Positions 13,208 through 25,756 of a DNA stretch of 64,000 nucleotides are shown in pieces. The notes beneath the pieces were generated by a model, which had not been told where the DNA came from, did no database searches, and saw only the letters and a program-made list of their open reading frames with translations. The position numbers and the translations under genes were made by a program. Location of the stretch: assembly GCF_905220565.1 (NCBI RefSeq), contig NC_059396.1, forward strand, positions 5,925,206 through 5,989,205. Reading direction: 5' to 3'. This DNA comes from Melitaea cinxia. Taxonomy: Eukaryota; Arthropoda; Insecta; Lepidoptera; Nymphalidae. The stretch's first letter is position 1. The number at the start of each line of letters is the position of its first letter.

Positions 13208-14452
13208 GTAGGTCGGGGAAAGTCTTTTCGTATTTTCTAGTAAAAAGTTGCAATAAAATCTTTTTGGTTGTATTGTTGGTAACTGGGTGGTTTTGATATC
13301 ATGTAAAAGTAACATTTTAAAAAACCGCGCGATGCTAAATATATATTAAAAAAAAAAAAAAAAAAAAACATTTTAAAAATGAATTAAAAAGTAAAAAGCA
13401 GTCTCTCGCCACTTTTCATTTGTTTCTCAGTCCGCCAAAATGGCTGAATTTAACGAAAAAATTCGGTTGATGAAAGCCGCGAAAAATAATTGTGACATTT
13501 ATGGACCTTCTGCAGTGTCAGTAAGATTAGCACAAAATTTGTTTAAGCGTTTTCAGTCAGGAAATTTTGATGTCAAAGATACCCATCGCTTTGGTCGCCC
13601 AGTTACGGATAAACCTGACGATATTTTTGTAAAAGGGAAGCTATATCGACATTTGAGTAGTTACGATGGGTATAGCTGAAGATCTGAGAATTGACTATAA
13701 AACAGTTTTGACCTATTTCACAAGGGCTGGCTATACAAAAAAGCTTAACGTATGGGTGCTACATGAACTCACTGAAAGAAATCTAATGGACCATTTACTC
13801 ATTTGCAATTCTCTCTCTAATGATATCGAACCATTTTTAAAGATTGATCAAAAAGTAAATCAACTACAATAAGAATGTACGAAAGAGATCGTAGTCAAAG
13901 GTCGGTAAAGCTGCACAGATTATCGCGAAACAGGGGTTGACACGCCATAAGGTGATGTTGAGTTTATGGGGAGATTGAAAGGGCATCATTAATTTTGGAA
14001 ACGACGAGTATCGATGGCCGATTTTGCCTGGCCGTAAAAGGCCCGGCAAAATCATCAATTCGAGTTTTTACTATCAACAGCTGATGAGACTTAAGCAAGA
14101 AATTGAGAATAAGCGTCAGAACTGATCAACAGAAAATTTGTGGTCTTTTATCACGACAATGCCTGACCAACATATACGTCTTTAGCCACTCAACAAAAAT
14201 TGAAAGAGTTTGACTGGGAAGTTTTAGCTCATCCACCATATAGCCCTGATCTAGCAACCTCGGATTTCTATATGTTTCGGCCTCTTCAGATTTCTTGAGA
14301 TCGTGTAAAGTTAACATCAAGAAAGGACTGTCAAAAATACTTGCCGCAGTTTCGTTAGTGAGAAATCCCAAAATTTTACAGCAACGGAATTCTAAAAAAT
14401 CTTACTTTGGATTTCTATATAAAATACAAAGAAACTTTTTCCCCGACCTGAT
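13208..14452 (+). mobile_element. Mariner-type (DD34D) DNA transposon relic
   Basis: Terminal inverted repeats of about 29 bp, imperfect, start AGGTCGGGGAAA: left from 13210, right ending near 14450. The total of about 1.24 kb is normal for mariner. The flanking dinucleotides are not a clean TA duplication. Confidence 0.9.
13440..14390 (+). pseudogene. Decayed mariner transposase
   Basis: The first part reads MAEFNEKIRLMKAAKNN and continues to about codon 75, where the frame breaks at 'SSYD'. The next frame resumes GIAEDLRIDYKTVL and HELTERNLM, both mariner hallmarks. Further breaks follow. The catalytic positions can still be found: an Asp in IDQK (expected GDEKW) near 13842; the Asp of YHDNA near 14155, followed by an in-frame stop; and the Asp of ATSDFYMF near 14262, after AHPPYSPDL. 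At least two frameshifts and several stops show that it is dead. A run of 21 A (13348-13368) sits in the 5' untranslated part. Confidence 0.9.
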
Positions 14453-15890
14453 ACGTACTATAATATACTAAAAAGTTTAACGGAATAAATTACCAAATAG
14501 TTAAATGTAATTTATAAACATTTGGCAAGTATATACACGTAAACAAATAGTGTAAGCCGAACCATTTTCATTACACGCCTAATTGAATTTGTTACTTGTG
14601 CGGGCATCACATCCCCAAAGACTGAACTCCTACTAAAGTACCACCGAGGCCAATATTCTTTATTGTTCTGCTTATTAAGGCCTCTATTAAATAAAACAAT
14701 TATTACATTTCTACGGTTCCTCTGTAATTAGTTCTTATATAGATACGAATGTTACAAATTAAAGTTAAATAAGAGACAGGTTAGGTGTAATTTTATTATC
14801 ATGAAAATTTTGCTTAAAATGATTAGACTGTAGACTTATAATTATATATATCGTTATTAAAAAGGTGACTTTTATTTATAATTAAAAGTTAATTACATAT
14901 TAATTTTAAAAGTAAGTAAATATTGTTATTAAAATTCATGATCCTATTGAAATAGTTAATTATTAAAATTGCAAACTCGTAATAAGCTTAATTAGTATGC
15001 GAAAAAAAAACGCCGACATATATAAAATTAAAATCTGAAATAACTTAAATATTTAGAATTTAAATTTAAAGTTTAAAAATAAGTAAAACTATATTAATGT
15101 TATTCAAAGTAATCATCGCCTAGTCATTGTAATAATTATGTGTATTACTATTTATTCTTTTTGTTGCACTGTTTATCATGTCCTCTTGTATCTTCTTTAT
15201 TAAAAAAAAAAAATTAAAATTAATATTTTTTTATTTAATATTATTATTGTAACTTAATTGAAGACAGCTATTATTCACAAGTGTTAGATTAATATCATAA
15301 AATCGTGATATCATCAAACCAAGATATGTAATAAAAGAATTAATACATTCAAGTATTGCTTATAAAGTGGAAAAAATAACCTTGTCAATATATATTATTT
15401 ACTGTAATTAGTTTCGGGATAGCTTGGAAAATTTTGGAGGTGAAATAATTATGCAGATTCCTGTCTTCAAATACTAATTATTGAAAGCTGATGATGCATG
15501 CTGTAGTATTGTATAAGTTCTAACGTTACTGAACAATCGACGTTCTATGTTGATAAGAGAATAAGAGTCGAATAAGAGACGAAGACGAAACCATCCCAAA
15601 TTTACAAATTCAGCCAGAAATGGATTTATAAAAATATCATATAATTTTCAAAAATCATTTTTATAGAAATTTAGAAAATATATTAACAAATTCAAGGAAT
15701 AGACAGACACTTTTATCTGCGATTTAAGTTAAATATGAAAACAAATTGGTATATAACTATTTATAAAATTACTAAAACTATTTCTAAAAAACAAAAATGA
15801 CCAGACCCTAACAAACATTTTTCTACTTAATAATTGATTTCCACAATAATAAATAGCTATTCTACGTTATAATAAACTTTAATAATATCG
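14453..15890. other. Very AT-rich spacer
   Basis: No exon, repeat family or island recognised. Confidence 0.5.
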
Positions 15891-16130
15891 AAGCAAACAA
15901 AGGCATGAATCACGAGTTAATTGATTTACTACAACAGTTTGTATTAACAAGTTAGTAAGGGATAGAGATGTACACAGCTTTACGCGCTTAATTTAATATC
16001 GGCATTGAATAGAAAACGTCTCGACGCGTACAATGGTCCATCGGCATTCCATTAACTAGTCGGGCAAACATTGCGGGACGCATCCTCACTGTAAAGTAGA
16101 TTGTACACGCCGTATAAACAAGAGAATTGT
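15890..16130. promoter_or_regulatory. Candidate conserved non-coding island
   Basis: GC-elevated against AT-rich flanks, with CGAGTTAATTGATTTAC, CATTCCATTAACTAGTCGGG and CTCGACGCGTAC. No coding frame. Confidence 0.3.
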
Positions 16131-16434
16131 TTTAAGGCTAGTTCGTAGTTATATCATTGCTGCAATCGATATCATTGTTCTTGATCAGTTTTTTGTATTT
16201 CAGTAAAGTACTTCTTAGAGATCTACTACTTAGGATTTTCCAGTAGTGTTCAGTCTTCTTATAATTGTAGCGTGGATTTGATTTTCTCAAACCTATTATG
16301 TTGCATGATTTATGCTCAAGCGCTTCCAGTAAGATGGGAATCTTTAGTTATTGGTCCAAAAAAGTTGCAAAACAGAAAACCCATACTACAACAGACGTCT
16401 GTATGGATTACGAAGATGTATGTACGATAAAACT

Positions 16435-16530
16435 AGAGTTTTAATTTTTCCATAACACGAGCTGACCCGGTCGATACTTCATACTGTCATATTTTTTACA
16501 CAAACTTTGTCCTGACAATAAAAAGAAAAG
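16435..16530 (+). repeat. 'GAGCTGACCCGG' repeat, short copy
   Basis: CACGAGCTGACCCGGTCGAT and the following text match the start of the repeat at 25757-26052, then decay. This looks like the end of a truncated dispersed element. Confidence 0.5.
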
Positions 16531-16639
16531 AAATACTCGTATATTAATAGTTTGGTGTCGTCGTTCGGAAGCTATACATTGCGACAGTTTATTTTTATTA
16601 ATATAGAAGATTCTCTCTATAATAACTACTCCAGTTTCA

Positions 16640-16880
16640 TACACAAACAACAAGTGCGCAAAGTTCCTTATAGATCACAAAACGATCGCCAGCGATACCT
16701 TCGGCCGGGACATTCGTATTCGATTGTAACAACACTAACGACTGTTTATATTGGCGGGATCCTCGTGCGGCGACGACCGACCGGAGACCGGACCGACTTC
16801 GCGACACCACGCTAGACCGTCTAAATAATTTAATAGCTGGCAGCGTCGAGCGCTTCGCAAACAATTTGATATTACTCGGA
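16640..16880. promoter_or_regulatory. Candidate conserved non-coding island
   Basis: GC-rich patch with CGGCCGGGACATTCGTATTC and GACGACCGACCGGAGACCGG (a local CCGGA/GACCG repetition). Open frames on both strands (75-87 codons) overlap each other and lack splice-bounded structure, so I do not call a gene. Confidence 0.3.
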
Positions 16881-17927
16881 TAACGCGTTACGGGTTTATA
16901 TTGTTATATTTATAAATTATATATGAATTTATAAACTATTTACATTAATAAAGATAAAATGTATTATTATAGAACGATGTTTTCTAGAATTTATATAGGC
17001 TAAAAGAAGACATTCTATGCCTCGTAGCGGAAATTAAGGCATAAATCTAAACGCGGGCGAAATCAGGAGAGAATTATATACTCGTAATAATAATAGTAGG
17101 CCGTTGTCTGTAAATAAACCGAATTAAAAAATGGATATCAGAGATCTATTTTTTACACAAGATTTTTACATTTTGCTCTCATCATAATAAAAATCTTATA
17201 AAAAGCAGTCTTAAATTAAAAAAAAATCAAAAGAAAAAAAAATTGCAATTAAATATATACCTAAATAAAAATATACTTTATTGTACAACCAAAAACAATA
17301 CATGTAGCATAGAAATGTGCAAGAAAGAACAAATAAATATGTTCAAAAGGCACACACACACATATAACGTAAATATTGGTTATATCTAATTAATAAAAAT
17401 CTTCTTATATTTAAAACAATTTTGAGACTCGCAATATTCGCCTAGCTTTAAATTATTTAAGCAGAAAATTTTTGAAACTTAATATTTAAAGGGAATAAAA
17501 ATAATTACTTTCAAACTGAGCCGAAAAGTTTCGGCGATCTACGATAATTACAGAGGTCTTTTGTTAAGTTTTGCTAGCCTAAATGAACACTGAACTGTCT
17601 ATAATAGAATGGGGCCTCCGCCAAGTTCTTAGTCACCTAATCAAATTATAAAGCCCTATCAGCGATGTATGTACAATTGTACATTAAATTTTTATGCTGA
17701 TTTCAATCTATAGATTGTTAAAAGATATAATAAATTGAGACTTGGCTGAGTATTGTCTAAAGAAGCAATAACATAAATATTATTAACACTACGTTTAAAA
17801 CTGACTTAAGTTGCTTAGAGTAACATAAAAAATGATAATAAATAAAGTAAAAAAGTAAATACAATTATGTCAGCATGGTTTATTATATTATTAAGAGGAA
17901 AGGGTACCGGCTCTTTCTCCATACAAA

Positions 17928-18239
17928 CGTAGTCGACTGTTTTCTCCCTGGATAATGACACTAGAATAAATATTTTTGTGACATAGAACTCTTTGCTGCC
18001 ATGACCATGCCCCTATGTTTTGATTTTTTTCATATTCTTATTATCATAGGAATTAGGAGACTTCAAAAACGCGAAATATTGCATAATTTTTTGTACATTT
18101 TCAGACACTCATTAAAAAAATTATATGCATATTTTTAAAAAAATGAGAACATAGGGGCATAGCCAAAGTCTTCTTTTATTTTCTAAAAATTTTTAAAAAA
18201 AAAAATTGCCATGTTTTGAGGAGAAAACAGTCGACTACG
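17928..18239. repeat. Long imperfect hairpin
   Basis: A 20-bp perfect inverted pair (CGTAGTCGACTGTTTTCTCC at 17928-17947, complement at 18220-18239). Inside it is a second pair around CATGCCCCTATGTT (about 18006) and AACATAGGGGCATA (about 18149). The order is nested, as expected of a palindromic MITE. Confidence 0.75.
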
Positions 18240-19770
18240 AAACACTGTTTTGGTCAAAAATTATCTACCTAAAACGGTCTGAGCTGCAGTTGTCACTTTC
18301 TTGCTTTTTGGGGGATAGGTCTGGGGGAGGGAAGGGTCAAAGCAATACGTATATACGCCAGCGAAGTGATGCCTCATAGTCGATAATTATATCGATACAC
18401 TAGTGATGTAATTTTTAGTCGATATTTTCTAAAATTCGTATTAACAAAATTAAATAATTTCTCTTTTCATAACTACAATAAAACCGTATTTGTATATGCG
18501 GTTTTTATTGTAACACTGTGCAAACCTGGGCTAACGAAGGGTTTCGCTAACAAATATCAATGACAATTATGGTAAATAACTGTGTTGTTTGTTTTTGGTA
18601 TCAAATTAAAGGGCTCAATACAAGGATTTCAAAAAAGTATATTATGATTATTATTACCGTAATACTAATAAAAAATACAATAAGAAAGTTTAAAAAATTA
18701 GAATTCTGCTCTTTTCCATGCCTATGCCAAGCAAGCTGCGAGCCGCGCTTCTTCCTCGCCTCCTAGGCGAAAAACAACTTCGGGGTTTACTCTTTCCAAT
18801 ATATTTTTTTTATCAATTTCGGAATACTCTGTAAAAAGTTATGCATGGTCAAACATAAATAAATATAGGTACGTGGCGACTTTAGAACCTCCTCTGTTTT
18901 TTTTCATCGGTAAAAAATTGCTTAGTTGTTTTCTTGACATTACTAAGGAGCAGATTATTAAATTTGGTCGAATCTATTTACCTATGCGATTCGTATTTGG
19001 ACTTCGCAAATAGAATCATATTTCTGAATTGCGTAAAAAACTCAAGTGGCACCACTGGCGTAGCATTCCTTGAAACCCCGGGAACCTTGGGACCCTGTAT
19101 CAAAATTAGTGGGGGGGCAGGCAAATGATGGGTAAAGATTTCTGACAAAAAAATGCTTGCATTGAATTAAAATAAATATTTATTGATTATAAGTTATTAC
19201 TTCCTCCTAGAATAAACAATAGTGAGTGTAGTCTGCTGTAGCTGTTCCTGTTCCATCGAAATCCTTAGGTAATTTTTTATCAGTTTTAGTTTTGAAAAAT
19301 ATCAAGTTAATACCTCCGGAAAACTGGATGCAAGGCTATTGAATTTTATCAGTAATAATTCCATTAGTTCTTTAATGGAATGAATGTTTTGAATTTCGGA
19401 TTTTAAGCTAATTTAAAGAGCTTGTAGTTCCAAGCTGGAGAGTTATTAGCCTTGACCTGCAGCAATAGATGCGGGGGATCGTTCGCTTCAGCCTGTGAGG
19501 CCAATACTATTAGTGAATTCCTATGAATCTTCCGCATCTATATGGGGGATTCACAGGCGCATAACCTGAAGAAGAGATTCAACACTGCCTCCAGGTCTTA
19601 CAGGTAGTAAATCGCTAGGGCAAAGTTTAAACACAGCAGAATTGGCGAGAGACTATTGGGCTTTCCAAATGGAACCCGTGCCTTTTGTTTCTTACAAAAG
19701 CTGTCGAAGATAACTTTTTTTTAGTCTACACTTCCATCATTGCGCGAACCTGAAGGCTCTCTGGCACATT

Positions 19771-20166
19771 ATGCGAAAAAGTAAGCAAAAATTCTTTGCA
19801 CTCTTTTTGCGTCGAATTCAACTCTTGACGATGAGGGAAAAGCACCATCGATCATTCCACGGTGCGAGCACGCAATGCGTAATGTGCACTATGAGCAGTG
19901 TCGTTTGTCGTGTTCTGCATTCTTTCGATGTCAAGAAGTCTAGTGGTGCTAATTGTATCCACCAGTGGTTTGCAACCAATGTGCGAGCTTCGTGCGCATT
20001 CTTTCCACGTACATTCAAAGTGTGGAATGACCTTGCTAAAATTTGGGGGTTTTCAAGCGTCTAGTGTCTACATCTTTTCTCTAAAGGCCATGGGCGACGG
20101 TAGCCGTTATAAATCAGATGGCTTCGTCTGCTTGTGTGCCCCATTCTTATATATAAAAAAAAAAAA
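19771..20166 (+). pseudogene. Decayed LINE 3' end (CR1/Jockey-like), with A-rich tail
   Basis: One frame (19771-20064) contains RASCAFFPRTFKVWNDLA, which resembles the conserved C-terminal 'FFPRTxxxWNxLP' motif of CR1/Jockey-type reverse transcriptase ORFs. Downstream, ATCAGATGGCTTCGTCTGC and CCCATTCTTATATATAAAAA match a common lepidopteran LINE 3' end with an A-rich tail (poly-A at 20155-20166). No RT catalytic motif remains. Confidence 0.55.
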
Positions 20167-20666
20167 TAATAATTAATTGTTCATAATGATTAACTGAATC
20201 CCGAAATAAACGATACAGAATGTTATCAACAATTGGGCGCACGCTTGACTCGGATAAAAGGGGATTGCTTTTCAGACTTCAGTCATTTCTGAAGTGAAAA
20301 CTCTATAGGTATGTATGATAGTTTTTTTATTCTTTTTTCCAGGAAGCACAAGATTAAGTGACATTGTGGATAACATTTTACTAATTTTTGCTTACACACC
20401 TTAAAAAGGGGGCCCTGTAAATAGGGGGCTCCGTATCATTGATACGGCTGATACGGCAGTAGTTACGCCCTGAGTGGCACCCAATTCCCTACTGCGGGAA
20501 TACGTATATTCTCAACTTACTTTATTCTTTTAACCCTGTTGTACCTGCTTATCTTAAACGACGATTTAAATTTCTTAGTGATTCCAATGAACGCAGTCTT
20601 CGTTCTGAGGAAAGCTGTTCAAGCTTGTCGACTTAGGAATTCTATAGACGTGTAAAATCGGTTTCT

Positions 20667-21178
20667 ATTTTTAACCGACTTCCAAAAAAGGAGGAAGCTC
20701 TCAATTTAACTGTATTTTTTATGTATGTTGCTTCAGAACTTTTGACTGAGTGAACCGATTTCAACAATTTTTTTTAATCGAAAGGTGGTGTGTGTCATTT
20801 GGTCTCACTTAAGTTTATTTGAGATCTAACAACAACTTTTCGAGTTATATAAATAATACGTTTTTACTTGACTATTTTCGTCGACCTACGTTGTATTATA
20901 CCGCATAACTTTTTACTGGGTGTACCGATTTTGATGATTTTTAATTTAATCGAAAACAACTTTTTGAGTAATATTTAATAACGCGTATTTACTTGACTAT
21001 ATTTTCGTCTACCTTTGTTGTATTACATGTCGATGTAATTGAAATCGGCTTTTTTTCCTTTGCGTACAAGTCGAACTCGGTCCACCCAGTCAAAAGTTCT
21101 GAAGTAACATATATAAAAAAGAAAAAGAAAAATACAGTCGAATTAAGAACCTCCTCCTTTTGTGGAAGTCGGTTAAAA
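20667..21178. mobile_element. Fold-back element ('AACCGACTTCC' family), intact copy
   Basis: Both ends carry TTAACCGACTTCC, in inverted orientation, and the imperfect inverted repeat extends for about 100 bp on each side (through GGAGGAAGCTCTC, GACTGTATTTTT and GAACTTTTGACT). The core holds internal modules with 'TTTTTACTGGGTGTACCGAT', spaced about 180 bp apart (landmark near 20754 and 20934). No coding capacity. Confidence 0.8.
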
Positions 21179-22619
21179 ATCAATCTGATACGTATTATTA
21201 TTTTCTGTTGGTGTACAATAAAGTGTATTGTTATGTTATGTCATGTTAATCAACCACTCTTTAAAAAAATTCAATCGATTACGTAATTTGCCTAACTAAA
21301 AAAACATAAATAAAATAATAATTGAAAAAGTCGCTTTCATGATTTTTGTAAGTGTACAGTACATAATGTGTGAAATTGGTGTGATTTATTTAGCTATCCA
21401 TGTGTAATTTTTTATCTTGTTCCAGCCTTTTCAATTGACTTTCTAATAGTTGTTCTTCACGCAGGCGGCTTTTCTTGTTTTTTTTTAATTATAATATTAT
21501 TTTTAACCATTGTTACCTATATCGCCGCAATTATATGTTAATTAATACATATAACCTATACCTACGTATTAATAACTGCGACAAACATGAGACATTACAA
21601 TTTATATAGGTACTAAGACAAACATTTTATACTATGTATGTACTACATTACATATATATACTATACTTACACTTATACTATGTACTACATGTATACACTA
21701 TAATTATGTATATATTTCATTACCCATTCTCACACACACCTCAACCATGTAATTACATACCTAGTTCATAAATAAAGTACCTAAGTATTTCGATAATTAC
21801 CCACAAAAATATAGACATGTATAAGTCACAAAGAGTATCCAAGTAAAAATAATAAAACATAATAATAAGTAGTTTACGAAATTCAATAATAGTAAGCCGA
21901 GTCACAGCAATACGATGCAGAAGAAATTCGTTAAAACAAGCCAAATTCAGAAAAATAGCACTATGCGCTATATGTACTCGTAGTCAATCACAAACGAAAG
22001 ATGCGAATACTAAAATATCGTCAACAATTAATAGCTGAATAGCCGGCGCACGCACACTAACAACACGACATTCACACGTAGAAAAAACGGAGCGGAGATG
22101 GTGCGGGGCGCGGTAGCGGCATGCAGCGCGACAGAAACATTTTATTCAAATACCTATTTTTGAAAAGTCTCTTCGGTACCCTTTCCTCTTAATACCACGC
22201 AGTGGTGCCCACCAAATTTAATACTGAGTGACCGCACAAAATAATGTTTCATATAATTTTACTACGGAACTAACACTGTAGCTTGACACGAATTCGTCTA
22301 GTTATTTATGTTAATTTTTGAAAGGAATAAATTAAAATCCTTAAGTAATTAATTACACTCCAGTTGGATATTAATTAATGTTATATATTTTTTATTTAAA
22401 GTTTCGGTGTCAACGTCCTTATTCAATATCAAGGAAGTTTGAAAATAATAAATTACTTAAAATAATCTAAACAATTTATATTAATATACGATACATATAT
22501 TAGGTTAAATATTATTAATTTTATAGCTAAAATTAATGTTACATGCTAATAATTATTTTGTAGGGTGCAACTTAAACGAAGTACATTGTAAATGGTCTGA
22601 AAAGAGTAAGTTTAATCCG

Positions 22620-22800
22620 TTCAAGTTTCAGCAGAGATACGGCACTACAAGATAGAAGTGATAGTGTGGGGTGGGGTAATAAATAAGGGTGGGGCGTCGC
22701 GTGCGCGCCAGCAGTTAGTCGCGTCGCGTGCGCGCGCGCTCATTCCTTATTCATGTTGATGCGGCACGCGAGTGGAACGCATTAATCATCCGTCTCTTTT
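22620..22800. promoter_or_regulatory. Candidate island with CG-rich duplication
   Basis: A 15-base unit, GCGTCGCGTGCGCGC, occurs twice about 30 bp apart, next to GTGGGGTGGGG. CpG-rich in an AT-rich setting. Confidence 0.3.
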
Positions 22801-23129
22801 ACAGGTTTCAACTGAAGAATCAAATTCTTGACATTGCTGAAGGTTACACTTGGAAAACTTTCAGTGTTTAGTTTTGTAGCTATGACGATTTGCATGTAGG
22901 GTTTTAGTTTATTTTGTCACATTAACTACAATACTAAAACATTATTTCAATAAAAGTAGTCTAAGAATTTTCTTACTCTCGATGCTCCAAAAATATCTAA
23001 TAATATACATATATTATAGACGGCCTCTAAACGGTTGGATATAATCAATCATGTATAATGAAAAATGAACTCACACACGTCATTGCCTTCTCTTGCGTAT
23101 GTTATAACTTAAAGCTTAGTTGGAACGTC

Positions 23130-24240
23130 AAAGGATTTTGCTTAATTCTCGATAGTCGTTATCGTTGAAGTTGCTCTTTTACTTCAAAGCCAGCGTTTCG
23201 GTTACAGTTTATTATTAATAAAATTTGGTCCAGTTCGTACGGCGCGGCGCGGCGGGCGCGGGCGCGGACTCTGGTTGCCCGTAACGAGCCGGCCCACGTT
23301 CGTTATCGGCCGCCACGCCCGCCCGGTCAGCGCCGCGGAAAATTTGCCCGAAACTGACGCGCGTGAAAATTTAATGAACGGCCGGACGCTAGTTAACTAA
23401 AAGGTAAAGTGCACCCTCTTGACGTGTTCGGTAAATATTAATAGTGAGTGTGCTAGCGTGAGCCATTAAAAATGCACGAGTCCGCGGACACGGGGCTCCA
23501 GCCTCGTTCATTAGCCTGTTTACGCACGTTTCTCTCCAAATTAACTACGATCGCCGTCTCTACGTACTCACTAGTCAGCGTGCGATCCACGAAGACTCCA
23601 TTGCTCACGCCTTAAAGCTACTATTTTCCGCCAGTTGCACTTTTTGACTATCGAATTTTTCCAATAAAATGCGATGTTCAGTATCGAACTTCCGTCAGCT
23701 TTGTGCTCTAAATGGCTCTGGAAACACTTCCCAAGCGGGACAAGTTTTGTATCGCCGTTTTAAAAGTCTTAGGGCTATTAACGATAATAGAAACTGTCTA
23801 GTCTTGTAATTCCAGAAAATGTTGCGCTATTCGAATGATCTAAGTTATATCACGTTGTGGTTTATTACGGTTAAAATTTTGGGTGTTTTGAATCTGTTCA
23901 AAAGTAAGTATACAACCGTGAATATCTTCGGAGGGCGGGAGAGATATTGTGATATTTGTATCGCGGTAATGACGATCGTTAATTATTTATCACAAGGTGC
24001 GTCACCGTTTCAATTCGGCGCGGTTCAGTGTCGTGGGCTCTCATGAACCAGGTCAAGGGTTCGTCAACTCTCAACTCTTGAGGGGCTGCCAAATTAATGA
24101 GGCACTCCTTTGTAATAAAGATATAACAAGAACTGCGCACGCGAACCCGCGCCTACCGACTTCGATGTCATTAAAGATGTCGCGAAGTCTCAACGCGACT
24201 CGTTATCACTTCTAGTCTAAACAACTGAGCCTATTCATTC
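23130..24240. promoter_or_regulatory. Large GC-elevated non-coding island
   Basis: Roughly 1.1 kb. A CpG-rich core at 23235-23345 (GGCGCGGCGCGGCGGGCGCG) is followed by lower-GC text with ATTAAT and TAAT cores and AAAATTTAATGAACGGCC. Frames of 72-75 codons near 23819-24215 end at random stops and have no domain. It may be an enhancer or an unrecognised transcription start; no exon follows with a clear donor. Confidence 0.35.
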
Positions 24241-24359
24241 CAAATAAATTTCTCAAATTAAGTTGACGAAATTACAAAATTCAGATTTTGCGTAATTATT
24301 TGTTTTTAATGACTGAAAACTTTAAATGAGTTTTCTTTATTGTATAAAATAAATTTAAA

Positions 24360-24640
24360 ACTGAAATATAGCCGATTAAGGCACATTACGAGCGACGGTG
24401 TTAATGGATATTAAGATAGAGGTGTCTGATTAACCTAGTAGTGAAGTTGGTATGATACACGTGAGTCACTTGAATCCTAGAGGGCTCGCTGGGCGGTAGA
24501 TTACAGCGGCTTGCGGCCGGGGTTTCTAAGTCGTGGCTAATTGGATGAGTCGGGGCGAGCCCAATTAGCACCGTTGTGATTCATTTTAATCGAGCGCTCT
24601 CGTCTACTCATGTCAGGTTTCGTTTAAAGAATTTTCACTA
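24360..24640. promoter_or_regulatory. Candidate conserved non-coding island
   Basis: Moderate GC with CTTGCGGCCGGGGTTTC, GGCGAGCCCAATTAGCACC and GGCTAATTGGATGAG. Two ATTGG/CCAAT-type sites in opposite orientation lie 30 bp apart. Confidence 0.3.
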
Positions 24641-25209
24641 ATATTCGTGTATGATATTTCAGTTTTATAGGCTGCTTTTTAACAACATAGTGAGACTGAA
24701 ATAAGAAATATACTGAATGACTGAATAAAAAAAATGTGAGCCATCACGTGACGGCTGGCAGATGTGAAACATTTAATAAAAATTTATTATCTTTATATAC
24801 ATTTTTTTATTCAAAAAATTAATTAATATCGCGACAAATCAATTATTATATAGTATAGTACATATATTTCATCATATAGCGTGGTGATGCGTCGCCACGC
24901 CAACAATCGGGGTTACCCTCGCCTATGGATGTTTCACATCTAAATACCTATATATTTTAAGCATTTTGAATTTATTTTCTCGAACTTTTATCGCATAACT
25001 TAAATAAACTTTCTGCAAATATATTTTAGCAGTTAGTCTAATTCATTAAAAATTTTCGTATTAAGAACCCAATCGTAATTAATTTCTAATTTAACTTTTA
25101 AGTAATGATGTAGATAAAGGGTAACTCGCTTTTATACGTATTTGTTACTGTAGGTATAATAATTAAGGTTCATGTAAACATAATAAGCAATGCAAGAATT
25201 AATCAACAA

Positions 25210-25520
25210 AGTAAGAGGTTATATTTCCGTTGCAGCGTGACAGGATTGCACTTTATAACGTCCGGAAGATTGAATTCGACGTACGAGTAGGCCTAGTGTT
25301 TTCCATCAAGTGAAATGCGTTCGATCGAAGCACATCAAGTAGACGAACGCGTCCATTAACAGTGCAAGTTTACAAAACACGGACGGAGCGCGAGAACGAG
25401 ACGACACGAGAAACCACTTCCGCGATGAGATGGCGCACTTCCTGTGATTGAGCGTCCACGAACTATCCTTTTTCCCCGAAATTAGCTCCCACTGAAAACA
25501 TGCGCAAGTGCTTGAAATAT
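25210..25520. promoter_or_regulatory. Candidate conserved non-coding island
   Basis: GC-elevated, with AATTCGACGTACGAGTAGGC and GAGCGCGAGAACGAGACGAC. No long frame. Confidence 0.25.
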
Positions 25521-25756
25521 TTCAATTATAACTTTCCATAAATAAATGCTTAATATCTTAATTGGCATGATATGTCTCAATATGTACGATAATATTGTTA
25601 TTTATGAGTTTTAATTTTATAATGGCGGAATTAGAAATATGGTTCAAATTAATAGAAAAAAAATCAGTTGATGCAGAATACTTTTTTTAGGTAGATCTAC
25701 AAATTGCGAAAATACAAGTATAAATTATTTGCCCATTGACGTGACTTAGTATATAT

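Larger units (their letters stand above)
17889..22194. mobile_element. Region bounded by a 21-bp perfect inverted pair
   Basis: 17889-17909 begins TATTAAGAGGAAAGGG and 22174-22194 is its exact reverse complement. TTAA sits just inside both ends. Contents are an internal hairpin (17928-18239), LINE debris, a fold-back element and AT-rich DNA, with no transposase seen. It may be a 4.3-kb non-autonomous DNA element enlarged by insertions, or two oppositely oriented copies of a small one. Confidence 0.45.

Noticed and set aside
20989..21286. 97-codon plus-strand and 64-codon minus-strand frames
   Set aside because: They lie in the right arm of the fold-back element and its flank.
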